Assembly: GCA_019843655.1 (NCBI GenBank)
Contig: JACDQD010000011.1
Location: 13,310,604-13,374,603, forward strand
Reading direction: 5' to 3'
DNA length: 64,000 nt
Source: Lethocerus indicus
Taxonomy: Eukaryota > Arthropoda > Insecta > Hemiptera > Belostomatidae
Shown here: piece after piece, positions 1 to 11,543 of the stretch
How the letters are laid out: each line of letters begins with the position of its first letter
Position numbering within the stretch: position 1 is the stretch's first letter
Notes under the pieces: model-generated
The model's input: the letters and a program-made list of their open reading frames with translations, nothing else
Told to the model about the DNA's origin: nothing
Database searches by the model: none
Translations under genes and position numbers: made by a program

Positions 1-427
1 TTACTTCCAATGTTATATATAGCTGACCGCTGCGGCTGCCGTCTCAGAGGTACACGGCGTACAATGAAATATAAATACGGACGAAAATCGGACGATAGCG
101 TGGGAGTCGGGTAACCGCCGTGTTGTTCCCTGTCCGGTACAACGTGTACAGGAACAATTGGCCTTGTGGAGCTTCAAAATACTGGCATAACATTCGGACC
201 GTTATTGTTATTTGAAATATCGCCTAAAGTTTTCGACTCTTCCGAAATGCAACAAACGCAAAGTTCAACATTAAGCTGGGAATCAGGAGTTAGGAATGAA
301 ACTTCTCCTACCTATATCAGTAGTATTCTGGAAATTATCAATTTTCTTTTGGTCATGTTCCCAATTCATAGTTGCTATTTCCTAGTGACTAAAAAGGAAA
401 GGAGGGAAGAGAAAGAAAAGAAGAAGA

Positions 428-1166
428 CCGTAGATTTCGTGTGTTTCTGTCTCCTCTCGCTGGTTTGGTCTTTTGCTAGACCGGTTTTGGTAGCTGGTTA
501 AAATGCAGAATAGGGGGCCCCCACTGATAACCTAATAGGCGAGGTTATATATAGATATCTGTTTCATTCGATATCGTAACGTATCTATTTCAACCGTTGT
601 TATAACCTTCGCCCTGGAAAATATCAATTGTACAAAAAGTTCAATTTTGTAATTTAACTAATATCAACTGGCTTCTTCCAATAAATTACCTGGTCTGAGA
701 GACATATTCTTTCCGCATTCAGAACACACATACTGTCTCGCGACCAATCCAAGATTCATAAATATCTCAATCACTCTTTCCGGACTCTCATGCCTCAAAC
801 TCGTGAAAAAATACAGACTCAACCTTTCCATACCCACAAAATACGTTATGCTTCTATAAGGAATATAATAATAATAAAAAAAAAACAGTATCCTACAGCG
901 TACGTCACGATATGGAATGAAACAGATATGAATATATAACCTCGCCTATTAGGATATCAGTGGGGGTCCCCTATTCTGCATTTTAACCCGGCTGCTCGCC
1001 ATCTTCAGTAGCGGCGTTAGTCACTTTTGGCCCTGAACAACACCGCTACTGAAGAAGATGGCGAGCGGCCGAAACCGGTCGAACAAAAGACCAAACCGGC
1101 GAGAGGAGGCTGAAACACACGAAATCTACGGTATTCCAACCCCCGGAAGACCACAAAACAGGTATT
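428..1166 (+). mobile_element. FBE-1 copy split by a nested element
   Basis: Starts CCGTAGATTTCGTG at 428 and ends with ACAAAACAGGTATT near 1166. The first arm breaks off after GACCGGTTTT and resumes at 989 with CGGCTGCTCGCC. The 496-988 segment is a separate element inserted into it. A 9-base match (AAAAGAAGA) at 416 and 1174 could be a target-site duplication. Confidence 0.8.
496..988. mobile_element. Merlin-like non-autonomous DNA transposon nested in FBE-1
   Basis: Inverted ends run from 496 to about 583 and from about 901 to 988, starting GGTTAAAATGCAG and remaining similar for about 85 bases with few mismatches. The flanks 488-495 and 989-996 match at 5 of 8 bases and restore the host repeat when one is removed, so an 8-bp duplication is likely. 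The minus strand inside (about 690-800) reads a zinc-ribbon-like fragment, VARQYVCSECGKNMSL, preceded by ESPERVIEI. This resembles the N-terminal domain of ISXO2/Merlin transposases, whose target duplications are 8-9 bp. No transposase core is present. The family call is inference; the nested inverted repeats are seen directly. TTAA also occurs at both ends, so a TTAA-duplicating family is the alternative. Confidence 0.7.
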
Positions 1167-1444
1167 CTAAACTAAAAGAAGACCCGTCAAAACCACAAAA
1201 TAACCGATTGAATAAATAAAGGCGTTTTCAGAGGCGAACACATGGTTGGGCGATCATATGATATTTATCGGTCAGATGGAAACAAAACAATAAACTCGGA
1301 AAAAGGCAAATAAGATGAACTGGAAAATTACTTTAATTATGCTTACTTCGATTTGGATTAGCTTTCTGTGAGTGCTATAGTTTTTCTATTTTTAACAATT
1401 CCTCGTTTCGCATTTCACTTAATTTTCTGTCCCTTCTGGCGCAG

Positions 1445-3988
1445 TTCTATTTTGTACCTGATGTGCGGTATCTCGGCCCTCGGGCGCCAACCCTCGAAGA
1501 GGCTGACCTACGTCTCCATGCCCTCCGAAATGCTCTACCTGATCAAGCAGAACAGGATACCCGTCGTGATGGCCCGGATGGACGGGATGGAGCCCCCAAC
1601 ACCGCGCCCTGCTCCCACTACAAACAGCCAGGAATCAAACGGTAGCTTTTCAGTTTTCCCCGACTGAAAACTATGCTTATAACTTAGTCTTTCGATATTT
1701 CGACCCAGTTTTTAAATTCTGAATACCGCAGTGGAAAATTCGCGGGTAAAATAACTGTTAACGCACTTCTAGATCAAGTTTTGGACCATATTCCTAATCA
1801 TTCCCCACCACCCGCAAACCCCTCAAAAATACCAGATGAATAGAGTTAATTCGAAATATATGTAGGAAATTATAATATCAATTATATTTTATAAAATCTA
1901 AGCTAAGTTAACCAGGCCTCGGTGCGTAGATTAGGTATCAGCCTATTAACCCTCTATGGGCCCGTGTAACTTTCAGTTCACATTTCAATTTATCGAGATT
2001 TTACCAAATAATTATTGCTTCTTTCGTGAGATGGCGCATAAATCATATAACGTTGACAAGCAATATCAATATCAATTTTTTTCATTTGCATATATAGTTA
2101 TAATTGCTGATTTTTCGTTCCCTCAATTTTTTTGGATTTAAAATAAAAATTCGGCCCATAGAGGGTTAATAAGAATATTTGGACGTAGTCGTTTCACTAT
2201 AAGAAATGAAGCTATCCCCACTCAAACAAAATTAGTGAATGATTCGAGTAAAAATTTTACGAAGTGAAGAAATTAGATCCGGATTATGGTGCGTTATATA
2301 TATCGGAGGATATGTTACTCATTGACAGAGGATGAAGAGGAGATTTTTATATGTGCAAATATATAAGAATTCTACATGTTTATTAACGAAAACGTTTGAA
2401 TTCCGCACGATAGAGAATCCCGACGACAAAGTGGACTACAGCTGGTACGACGATTCCAAAGAGTATTCCTGGGCCGGGGCCACATCAGAAAATACAATGA
2501 TGAGCAACGGGAATTTGCCACTTTCGGAAGAGCAAAACGGCGGCCTCAAGCCTCGGACGGGGCAGGAAGCGTTACGAACCTTCAGGTTCCAACCCGATGG
2601 ACCCCAGCCAACAATCCTGGAGGGTCCTGGGCGCGAACACCAGCTGTTGAGGGCTGGAGTAGGGCCCCAACGTTTGGTGGCACAGGGCCAGGAGCACCCC
2701 CGAGCCCAGATATTCCAGCCCCAGGCTCTACAACCCCCGGCCATCCAACCCTCCCAACTTCAACCCGGGAAGCCCGCCAATAGGACGGGGCCGGTACTGC
2801 CACTTCCGGAAATCCTGCAGGCACTGATCAACCTCGGCGCCACGTCCGCCGCAAAAACCAAAAACAATCCCAAGGTCCGAAATATATTTATGGTTTTTAA
2901 TAAGAACGCAGTAAAAAACCATTCGCTATACAATATCCTACTTAAATCCTTGATGTAACACTTTTTTTAAGCTACTCTATTACAAGCACGGATATTAAGT
3001 TCTAAGATCCCATGACATTCCTACTGCATAATACAGTGTTCGTTGACATCTTCTACACAAACCAAGACTCTAAACGTATTCCCGTTATGTTACAATGGTC
3101 TTTCAAGGTAACCCTTAATACCTATGATGTTATATTTGTTTTACGACAGATTATCGACCACATTAAAACCCTCAACGGCACGAATGTTATGAATAGCGAA
3201 GTTAAGTCCAATGATATCTTCGCCGCAAAGAGATTGGGACCCGGTGAAAAGGAAGGACCTCTACCGTCCAACGGTGTGAAACAACCGCAAAATATTGAGG
3301 TTTATATTTTTCTCCTTTAAATAGTTTATTTGTACCTACAGTAAAAACATGTGATTGATGGTATCTAGTTTGTTTCACCTGTCTACAGGAACTATTCATG
3401 AGGGTTTGGAATAACATAGTTTTTTCAATTTTCTGTATATTCTAGCATTGCTTTGGTATTTTCCTAGACCGGTTTCGGTTCATCGCTATCTTCAGTAGCT
3501 CTTTCGTCGGTGCCACTGTTTTCTGTGCAGACAGAGTGAAAGAGGTACTGAAGATGGTGAACCATATGTTTTCTTCAGGAACGGTTAAATTTTCGGTACT
3601 GCAGGTGGACGACTTGGGCTTCCAGTACGCGCTGCCGGAGGAGAACGATAACCCGGGAGACGGGGGCGGTCAGGAACTACGCCGCGATCACCAGGACGCG
3701 GCGACCGGTAGGGCGTACACGGTGGAGGTGAAGGACCTGGACGAAGTGCCGAGCGCCGTCTCGAAGGTCCTGGAGGGGGCCAGGCTCCAGGACGAAAGCC
3801 GCGGGGACAGCGTTTTCGACATCAGAGTGAAGCTCAAGACGCCATCTGGTTCAAGATCGTCCTTCTCCAGACCGGTCCTTCCACTCCCGGTCGGACCCAA
3901 TCTGGCGGGAGGGCCACCCACAGACAAAAGTGATAACGAAATTAATCTGTCCCTGCTCAAAGGAAGAGATATTCGTCTGCTAAAATAG
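1445..3988 (+). CDS. Pro/Gln-rich protein of unknown function, last four exons
   Basis: I do not recognise this protein. Four exons join in one frame: 1445-1641 (ends phase 1), 2414-2874 (ends phase 0), 3150-3299 (phase 0) and 3605-3988 (stop TAG). Each has AG before it and GT after it, and the phases agree at every junction, which is the main evidence that it is real. About 397 residues are visible; the 5' exons were not found, and the first visible exon starts inside a codon. The first exon encodes a segment with SMPSEMLYLIKQNRIPVV. The second has an acidic, Tyr/Trp-rich start (KVDYSWYDDSKEYSW) and then Pro/Gln-rich low-complexity sequence. The last exon is acidic, then basic near LKTPSGSRSSFSRP. 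No catalytic motif is visible. AATAAA lies at 4004-4009. An FBE-1 relic lies in the last intron. Exon 1 also has a second open frame, rejected because its phase does not match exon 2. Confidence 0.7.
1946..2169. mobile_element. piggyBac-like MITE, copy 1
   Basis: A 224-bp element bounded by TTAA (1946-1949 and 2166-2169), with inverted ends CCCTCTATGGGCC and GGCCCATAGAGGG. A second copy lies at 27539-27756 with the same ends and similar interior. TTAA target sites and CCC-starting ends are typical of piggyBac. It carries no real coding sequence. Confidence 0.85.
3458..3545 (+). repeat. FBE-1 relic
   Basis: Contains TAGACCGGTTTCGGTTC and ATCTTCAGTAGC in the order and spacing of the FBE-1 5' arm. 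It lies in the intron before the last exon of the Pro/Gln-rich gene. Confidence 0.6.
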
Positions 3989-4003
3989 ACAAGAAAGTTA
4001 TAA

Positions 4004-4009
4004 AATAAA
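4004..4009 (+). terminator. Polyadenylation signal AATAAA
   Basis: A canonical AATAAA hexamer 16 bases after the stop codon of the plus-strand Pro/Gln-rich gene. Position and strand fit the 3' end of that transcript. Confidence 0.55.
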
Positions 4010-4125
4010 GAAATGACCATTCAATCCTCCTCGTTATTAGATCAATATCACCCTTCTCTTGTTTCCAATCTATTATGTTTCTCATATTCCGACGAATAGC
4101 CTTTTTCTTAAAAAAATTCTAATTT

Positions 4126-4248
4126 CACCGCTACTGAAGATGGCGAGCAGCCGAAACCGGTCTAGCAAAAGTCCAAACAGCTAAAGGAGACACACTAAAT
4201 CTATGGTATTCCAACCCGTTAAAGACCACAAAACTGGTATCCTAAACT
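4126..4248 (+). mobile_element. FBE-1 copy, 5'-truncated
   Basis: Only the 3' arm is present: ACCGCTACTGAAGATGGCGAG, then AACCGGTCTAGCAAAAG, ending AAACTGGTATCCTAAACT. The 5' half is missing, as in a truncated retroposon. No clear flanking duplication was seen. Confidence 0.75.
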
Positions 4249-6473
4249 ATATATGCTAAACGTTTTCACTCTCCATTCAGTAACTTGTTACTGAATCGGG
4301 CGACTCTGACCCAACTCGTCGGGAATGCCGACTTTCTATTTGAGAAGCAAGAAAAAAAGGAGGAAATAAAAACGGGAATAAAACAATAAAGAAGAGCGGG
4401 GCTAGGGTAATAAAAGGCGGCGAGGATAAGAGAAGGAAGGAAGGGGGGGCCGTGTCCCCACCCACCCATCCACCAGGTGTCTGTCTTTATTTTCGGCGTT
4501 TACCAATTACGGTATGCCGGTATAAATACCGACGGCTAATTCGGGACCGGTCTATAACTCAACCGAAGTAGCAGCCACCTGCTGGCAACACGGGGGCCCC
4601 TTTGTGTAGATCGGCCCCGGTAAAGAAAAAAGAGGAATTGAAATTGAACTCAAGAATAAGAGAAATAAAACTGTAAATAAACTTGTAAAAGAAAAAAATA
4701 AATGTAATCCGGAAAATCTGCTTTGTGGGGTCCCGCCGGTGTGCCAACGCCCTTCGCGCTGTATTATGTGATCTCAAAATTACTGCAAGTATCGGCTAGC
4801 TGTTTCTTTTTTTTTACTTCGTTCTCTTTTCTGTGTGGCCTCTCTGAAAGTATTCTGCACTCTGGCAACTGGTTCTTCAACCTTAGATTAGTTGGAGAAA
4901 CATCAACCCACATGTCCGGATATACATATAGGAATGCATTAACATTGCACGTTTTAGCTTGAATGTTAATGATTACTTCACTAAGATCTGCATATTTGTT
5001 ACTAATTTGTGTTTACGTGCCTCAAACTAAAAATGCGTTACCCGTAATATCGCGGCAAGTTACAAAGTTCTTAGGGGGCTTATTCGGGTGAAAATCAACT
5101 TCGAGTTGGCCCCGGATTAAGGTATATCGCGGAGAGAAAATCACGGCCGCCATTCTCCCCCCGCCGCTCGTAACAATAAAAATGCGTCGGGCTCATTATG
5201 AACGGGTCAGTTTATATTTACGAGCGCGTCCGGCCATACACGCGAACCCCGGACCGAATCATCAGTAACATGACTTCTTCCGTAACGAGTAGATCCCATT
5301 GCTCGATTAACCCGCCTACCGAAACTCGTCTAGCCCCCTTTAAAGACACGGATTTATAACCGCCGGACGTTTATTCGAACATTTATAAGCTTTAGTTATT
5401 CCAATTTTTTTTTTATTTTAATATCTCTAAGCCGAACTAAAACCGTAATTTGTAGCGTAATTTAATGCTAGAGTAAACGATTTCTTTTTCCGTTTAATTT
5501 ATATACCTCGAAACGCTAGTAAGACAACAGAGATACAACCTCCGAGGTATTTAATGCTGCTAATATGAATTTGTACAGCTTTGTACTTACTCGGGATCTG
5601 CCACTCGCTTTCGATCGAGATATCGAAGCGAGCCTCGCGTTACATAAATTATGTTGTTAAAATATGTTATTGATACCGTCCTAGCAAACGTGATAAGCGG
5701 GAGCCAGAAGAGTAGACCAAACTTTATATTGTAAGTGTACACTTACTTCTACTTATATTTAACTAATTCTTATTACTTATTTAAAGGGCACTAGACATCA
5801 ATTCAATCTGACAGACTTAACAATGAAATTTAGGTATATTGGAATTTTTATTTTCGGTGTTAACAAATTGAACTTTTCGGTACTTTTCAGTGTAGAACCG
5901 AAAACTTAATGGACACGATGTGTGTTCTATTATATTTTTTAACAAATCTCTTAGATATTTTACTGTCTTCACACTCAATGTACGCATCTATGTAACTCAA
6001 TGAATCGTTTATATTTCTCTGAAGTAAGCAAGTTGTATTAATTTGACGATAATGGCGGCAAAGGTTCCTTTCTGACCACCGAATATGTCTTACCCCCTGC
6101 CAACATGGAAGAGCGGTTCCCAACTCCGGTGTAATTTCAGGATTATTGCAATAAAACATTATCACATCTGGAGTGGGCCCATTAAGAAGATATATTGCCG
6201 AGGCTTAAAAGAAAAGAAAAAAAACACAAAAAAGAGATAAATAACAGACCGCAGCTGAACTGAGGACATACGCGACAATTTCGAACATTCGGCACTGGAT
6301 TGGCCGTGAACCCAGGTGAATCATGATCATGAATTTTGCATCGAATTCGTGTTTTTTTTTGTTTACTTATTTATTTCTTTTTCTTTCTTTTTAAAGTTCC
6401 GAATAAGGAATGAAGCGGTTCTCTGGTTCGACTGACCGGATCGTTCTTTATAATCTTGTGCTGTCTTTCTCCC

Positions 6474-6533
<60 letters not shown>

Positions 6534-8562
6534 CCGATTGGTTGAAGTTTTCACCCGCGTCAAAGAAACAGCTGCAATTGTCGGTTCGCTCAATTATCGA
6601 AAACAGCTGCGCTTTTCAAAAACACAAACGCGCATATACGCCAATTTGATCGGTAAAAACCAATTAGGGGGTACTCACCTCCTCCTCGGGAATCGATACT
6701 CAGCCCTGAGGAACTGGTTGGGGTTCATCAGTAACATACAGAAGAAGAAAACAATTAAAGGTCCTTTTGATTGATCCGCTTTTTCATCGATGCAAGAACG
6801 TCCCTTCTGATCCTTTGAAGGTGCCGATCATAGTAAGGTATCGGCATATAAATAACAATTACAAATTTCAACACGAGATACAAAATTTCCTAGAAATAAC
6901 ATAGACCACAGAAATATTTTCCACCTGGCAATTTTTCGTTTCTATTCTCCTGTATTCCCCCAATCAGATTGGAAGTTCGTAACTTTTCCTGGTATCTGTA
7001 TTTTTGGGAGTTGTTCGCCATCATTATATCAATATTTTTGTAAATAAATTGTGGCAGTGGACCAAGAAAGTATCCTGTCGGCGCTACCACTGTCCAGTAA
7101 CATCTGACGTTAGAAGCAGAATTAATAAGATCGATTAACCACCATTGTAATAATGGATAATCCCAATGTAACAATTTAAATAAGAATCATAAAATTCGTA
7201 GAATATTTCTAAACAAGCAAGCATAATATCTCGCCCTAATATCGCGCTATTGGTTAGCTCAAGGGCAGGCCAAGTGTGAAGGGACCGGAGCCACCTCTAA
7301 CCGGTCAACAGAAACACGATCGGACAGTTCGCCCGTCGTAATTCCCCCGGATACTCGCATGCAACGTAAACACGTCTATATTAAGTGTAATTTCTCATAG
7401 CGGACCTTTAAACGTGGACGAATAAGCGGCCGCAGTACGGCTGAACACATTAACCATCTATTAGAACGAGGATTAGAGAGACAATTCGGACAGTATCACA
7501 GAACTAATCCAAAAGCTATAAGTATTATAATTATTTTCCAAACAGTACCCCAAGAAATATAACAGCTGATATATTCTATATAATTTTAAATGCAAAGCCT
7601 TCATTGGTTTACCCCTAATAAAAATCATGACGTACACTTGTACTGAATTCGTCCTGAATATTATTTTCCTTTTGAAATTTCAGGTGTTGTAAACGTTATT
7701 TTACTTTAAAACAGTTGTACCGTTCCAATGTACAAATTCCAGTTCCAAATGTAACGCGTTTGGGATTTAAATTTTCCTTGCGGATTAGTTAAAAATCTTC
7801 GAATTAGTTCGTTACTGTTTAATTTCAAATGTAACAATTTGGACAGGTCGTATTTTTCACATGATTGAACATAGTCAAGTAAGTGTCATATTCTTTCAAC
7901 AGCGTAGTTCTAGATCGAATAGATATAAGTGATGCTTCTAACTTTCATGTACCTCCGAGTGCCTTGAAGCAATATCTATCACTAGGGAGGTCAAGGCTTC
8001 TTTTCTCTTTTTAATTCACTGAAATCGTGACGAGATTCTAGAGATGAGCACAATCATAGAATATGGTCTTAAGTTAGCCTATTAAATAGGGCCGATAGCG
8101 ATCGTCGTGAATATTAAATCGTCTGAAATAATTGTCGGCGGTTTTTTAATGAGTACGAATGATCGAAAAACTGGGTCACACCGAAGGCGTGTCCCTCTAA
8201 CCCGTACCTTCTTCACTCCCGCCTTTCTTTTACATAGTCTGATTGTTCGAAGCGTTTGCGTTTTAACGGTTTTGAATAAGATTTCAATATTATCACACAC
8301 TCTGATTCCAGACACGCCAACCAGGAGAAACCGCCGGTCGGGCATTTCGATCTCCCGGGATGAAACCGGTTCATTATTCATTACGTTTTCAGAATTTCAG
8401 GGCCACCCGATTGGAGTCATTAATTAAAAAATTCAGCATATTCGGTTGCAGCGCACTGATTGACATTATACAAGACTCAAACGTACAGAAAAGAAACAAC
8501 GTTACTAATTGTTACAAGATTGGTCGACAAAAGTTCCACACTATTAGTTACGAACAAAATTA
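4249..8562. other. Non-coding stretch
   Basis: No convincing exon. It holds a CT microsatellite near 6.5 kb, CpG-bearing sequence around 5.1-5.3 kb and many AT-rich tracts. Minus-strand open frames at 5887-6165 (92 codons) and 6890-7174 (94 codons) have no recognisable motif or splice context and were not called. Confidence 0.5.
6468..6532. repeat. (CT)n microsatellite
   Basis: A near-uninterrupted CT run of about 65 bases with two short CCC interruptions at its start. Arg/Glu and Ser/Leu open frames on either strand here are artefacts of the repeat. Confidence 0.95.
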
Positions 8563-8905
8563 CTGTGGATTTCGTTCGTTTGTAGACCGGTTTCGGCCGC
8601 TCGCCATCTTCAATAGCCGTGTTAGTCACTTTTGGCACTTTGGACGTTTTTCGGGGCATCCTCACTGCACTGTCACTGTCACTTGTACTGTGGTGGCAGT
8701 TTGTTTGTCGTGTGTATATATACGTGTCTTGTTATTGCGTTTTTCGGGACGTTCTTTGTACGTTGGGAGGGATTTTGTTAATCGCTTAAGTGTTAAAGGC
8801 GAGCAGCCGAAACCGGTCTAGCGAAAGGCAAAACCTGCGAGAGGGGACAGGTACACACGAAATCTACGGTACTCCAACCCATCGCAGACCACAAAACAGG
8901 TATTC
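8563..8905 (+). mobile_element. FBE-1 copy with longer centre
   Basis: 5' arm from about 8563 (TGTGGATTTCG), both CGGTTTCGGC arms, and a centre with GTGTATATATACGTGTC. The 3' arm ends ACAAAACAGGTATTC. The flanks CGAACAAAAT at 8551 and CGACCAAAAT at 8906 match at 9 of 10 bases, a likely diverged target duplication. Confidence 0.85.
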
Positions 8906-8917
8906 CGACCAAAATAC

Positions 8918-10082
8918 ATTATTAACTTACAAATATATTTTAAAACCTAACTGGGCAAATTTTAAATCTAACTCCTACAAAATTCAATCATTCCATTCTA
9001 TATGATCTTCGATCGTAATTAATTACACAACTTCGATTCGACCTATTATTCAAGAAAGGGAAATGCATCTTATATAAATATACATAAAAAATGGCTAGGA
9101 ATGAACTTCGTTTTAAACATTACACGAGATAATTGTAGAGATGAAACAGGGGGCGATAAAAATTACTGTGTGAGGATAAACGGAGAATAAACAAGGCGCA
9201 GCGAAAACTGCGAAATGCATTTGCGGGGGCAATTTCACGGTCTACTCGTCCCCCGCCCCAGTAGGGCTACCGGCTTAAGGATAATTCACGACAGATGAAG
9301 TTTTCCTTTAACAATAGAACGCTAATTTAAAAACATAAATGGCTGGGAAATGCAACGGGAGGCGACAATTTACGGTTTCTCGAAACGGGTTTGTTTTGAA
9401 ACAACTATCTAAATAATGTTTACTACCAATATAAATGTTAATTGGGTCTATGATTTAAGGTTAAAAGATTATATTGTGCAAATTACCGCTGTGAATCATA
9501 TTTCTCCCTTTACTAAATCACTGTTGATAATATTACGATGGAAATATAAGATCGAACGAGAATTTATTTTAATTTATTTAAATAATATTAACGGGCGTAA
9601 AAGTTAATCTGCGATGATCACTATGATGGAGGACAGTCGAACCACAACACATTCTATCACTTAACAGTGTTGTCATATGACAGTCCATCACTCAAAGCTA
9701 TTGGAATGAAACAGATTCTGATTGTTGAAACTTGATTTTTAACAGGGAAATTTTGTATTATTTGAATAGCACCTAAAATTAGTACCAAAAAGATTTTGAA
9801 TTGTCCCTAACCCACACTCGTACAGGCTTCACGCCATCTTCAGTAGCATTCCGTCATCAGTAAACCGAGATAAGTATCACTGAAACGAAGCATACTGATC
9901 GGGCTTAACCCAGTTTTCTTCTCTGTTTTAATAACCGGCCGAAATTTTTGATTACCAATTCAATTTTTTGATGTCATGTGTTTTCACAGTCAGGAAACTG
10001 TAAACGCGCTCCAGTTAGTTAGTGTCTCTTAGCGGCAATTTGTAGACAGTTCGCGGGACCGGAAAAAACGCTGTAACTCTAA
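8918..10082. other. Non-coding AT-rich stretch
   Basis: No supported gene. A 16-base match to the FBE-1 core (CGCCATCTTCAGTAGC) occurs near 9832 and may be a tiny relic. Confidence 0.4.
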
Positions 10083-10283
10083 TTGGGGAGGAGAAAGCTT
10101 GTTAATTTTCAGCTCAATCTCTCAGAATGTTATATTCGGGTTGTAATTCTGTCACTTTTGGGCTACACACTTGTTAACGGCCGCGAGGTACATTCCGATT
10201 TGAAAATCCCGTTCATTAACGATTTGTCTTTGATCCACTCTTCATGGGATCCTGAATCCTTCTTCCGCCTGAAGAGGAATTGA
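10083..10283 (+). CDS. Possible terminal exon or small secreted peptide, weak
   Basis: A 66-codon open frame. After a possible acceptor (ATTTTCAG, about 10110) it reads a hydrophobic stretch CYIRVVILSLLGYTLVNG, then a polar tail with SLIHSSWDPESFFRLKRN and a stop. The layout of signal-like segment, short polar region and dibasic LKR near the end would suit a small secreted peptide precursor or the last exon of a longer gene. A canonical AATAAA lies about 140 bases downstream, near 10419. I do not recognise a family, and a chance open frame remains quite possible. Confidence 0.25.
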   Translation: MGRRKLVNFQLNLSECYIRVVILSLLGYTLVNGREVHSDLKIPFINDLSLIHSSWDPESFFRLKRN

Positions 10284-11148
10284 CCAGGTACGGCTTGCGT
10301 TATTCATATCGTACTATCGATAAATATAAAAAAAAATTACGGATCGACAAAAATATCCGTCGAATATTTCCATACTTTTTGCAAATATATAATTGGTGAT
10401 AATAATAATCTAGTAAACCGAATAAAGCTAGCCCGCACCGTTCCAGGCACGACTCAATTAATCAGTCTGAAGTTAGCCCAGCGTTGGAGATATTAATCCA
10501 AATCCTAATCATATTTCTTCGGAAGACGTACATATATATACGGAGCGTATTTAAAAAAGAAAGAAAAAAGGTCAGAAATAAAACAAAAAAAAATTACTGT
10601 AACCGAATACAGAGCTCTCGGATGTGATTGATACACAGGCGAACGAACGAATTAATCGCTGAAGCTAACTTATTCTTTATTTTCCGATTTTCGAATGAGT
10701 TCACCCTCCTCGTCTTGAAAAGGGGATGGTGGGGAAAAAAATAAATAACAACGAGCGAATAAAAACAGGATCAGAAATATGAGTTTTGAGTTTTTTAATA
10801 TATTGGATTTTATGCGGTTGGAAAAATCGACCGGCCGGGTCGCTCCACGAGAAGTGTTGGCCGATTAATTAGAAGCCGAGGAGAAACTCATTTAACGTTG
10901 CCGTTTGGACGCGGTGGGAAAATATAAAACTCCGGATGGAACCGAATGGCCGATTTCTGATTAATATTAAGAAATTAAAATCGTTTTTTTTCTTCTAAAA
11001 TAAAAACTTAAGAATAAATTTAATATTTAACGACAGGGATTACAGACAGACGGGTAACCGCAATCAATCCAGTCCGTACACGAAACCCTGGGCATAATAT
11101 TTTTAATAGCTCGAATTAAAATATTGCTCCTATATACTAAATAAGATA
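10284..11148. other. Non-coding stretch
   Basis: AT-rich, with a possible AATAAA near 10419. No exon or repeat family recognised. Confidence 0.4.
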
Positions 11149-11543
11149 CAGTAGATTTTCTGTGTTTCTGTCGCTGAGGTTTGGTCTTTTGCTAGACCGG
11201 TTTCGGCCGCTCGCCCCATCTTCAGTAGCGGTGTTAGTCAATTTTGGCACTTTGGATGTTTTTCGGGCATCCTTACTGCAGTGTCACTGTCACTTGTACT
11301 GTGGTGGTTGTCTGTTTGTCGTGTGTATACATACATGTCTTGTTATTTTTTTTTTTTGGGGGGGGGGGGGGGGGGTTTCACTTGTAATGTCTGTAACATC
11401 CAAAATCCCAAAAGTGGCTAACACCGCTACTTGAGATAGCGAGCAGCTGAAACCGGTCTGGCAAAAGACCAAACCAGCCAGAGGAGACACAAACACACTA
11501 AATCTACGGTAATCCAACCCCGCACACCACAAAACAGGTATTC
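11149..11543 (+). mobile_element. FBE-1 copy with poly-G tract
   Basis: 5' arm from AGTAGATTTTCTGTG, centre with GTGTATACATACATGTC, then nine or more T and a run of about 18 G near 11346-11376. The 3' arm ends ACAAAACAGGTATTC. A near match of flanks (CTAAATAAGATA against CTAAACTATGTA) is too weak to call a duplication. Confidence 0.85.

Noticed and set aside
1463..1645. Second open frame in the first exon of the Pro/Gln-rich gene
   Set aside because: It would leave two bases at the donor, but the next exon needs one. The other frame joins cleanly.
5887..6165. Minus-strand frame of 92 codons with several Cys and Trp
   Set aside because: No recognisable domain, weak splice context and AT-rich tail; chance frame is the simpler reading.
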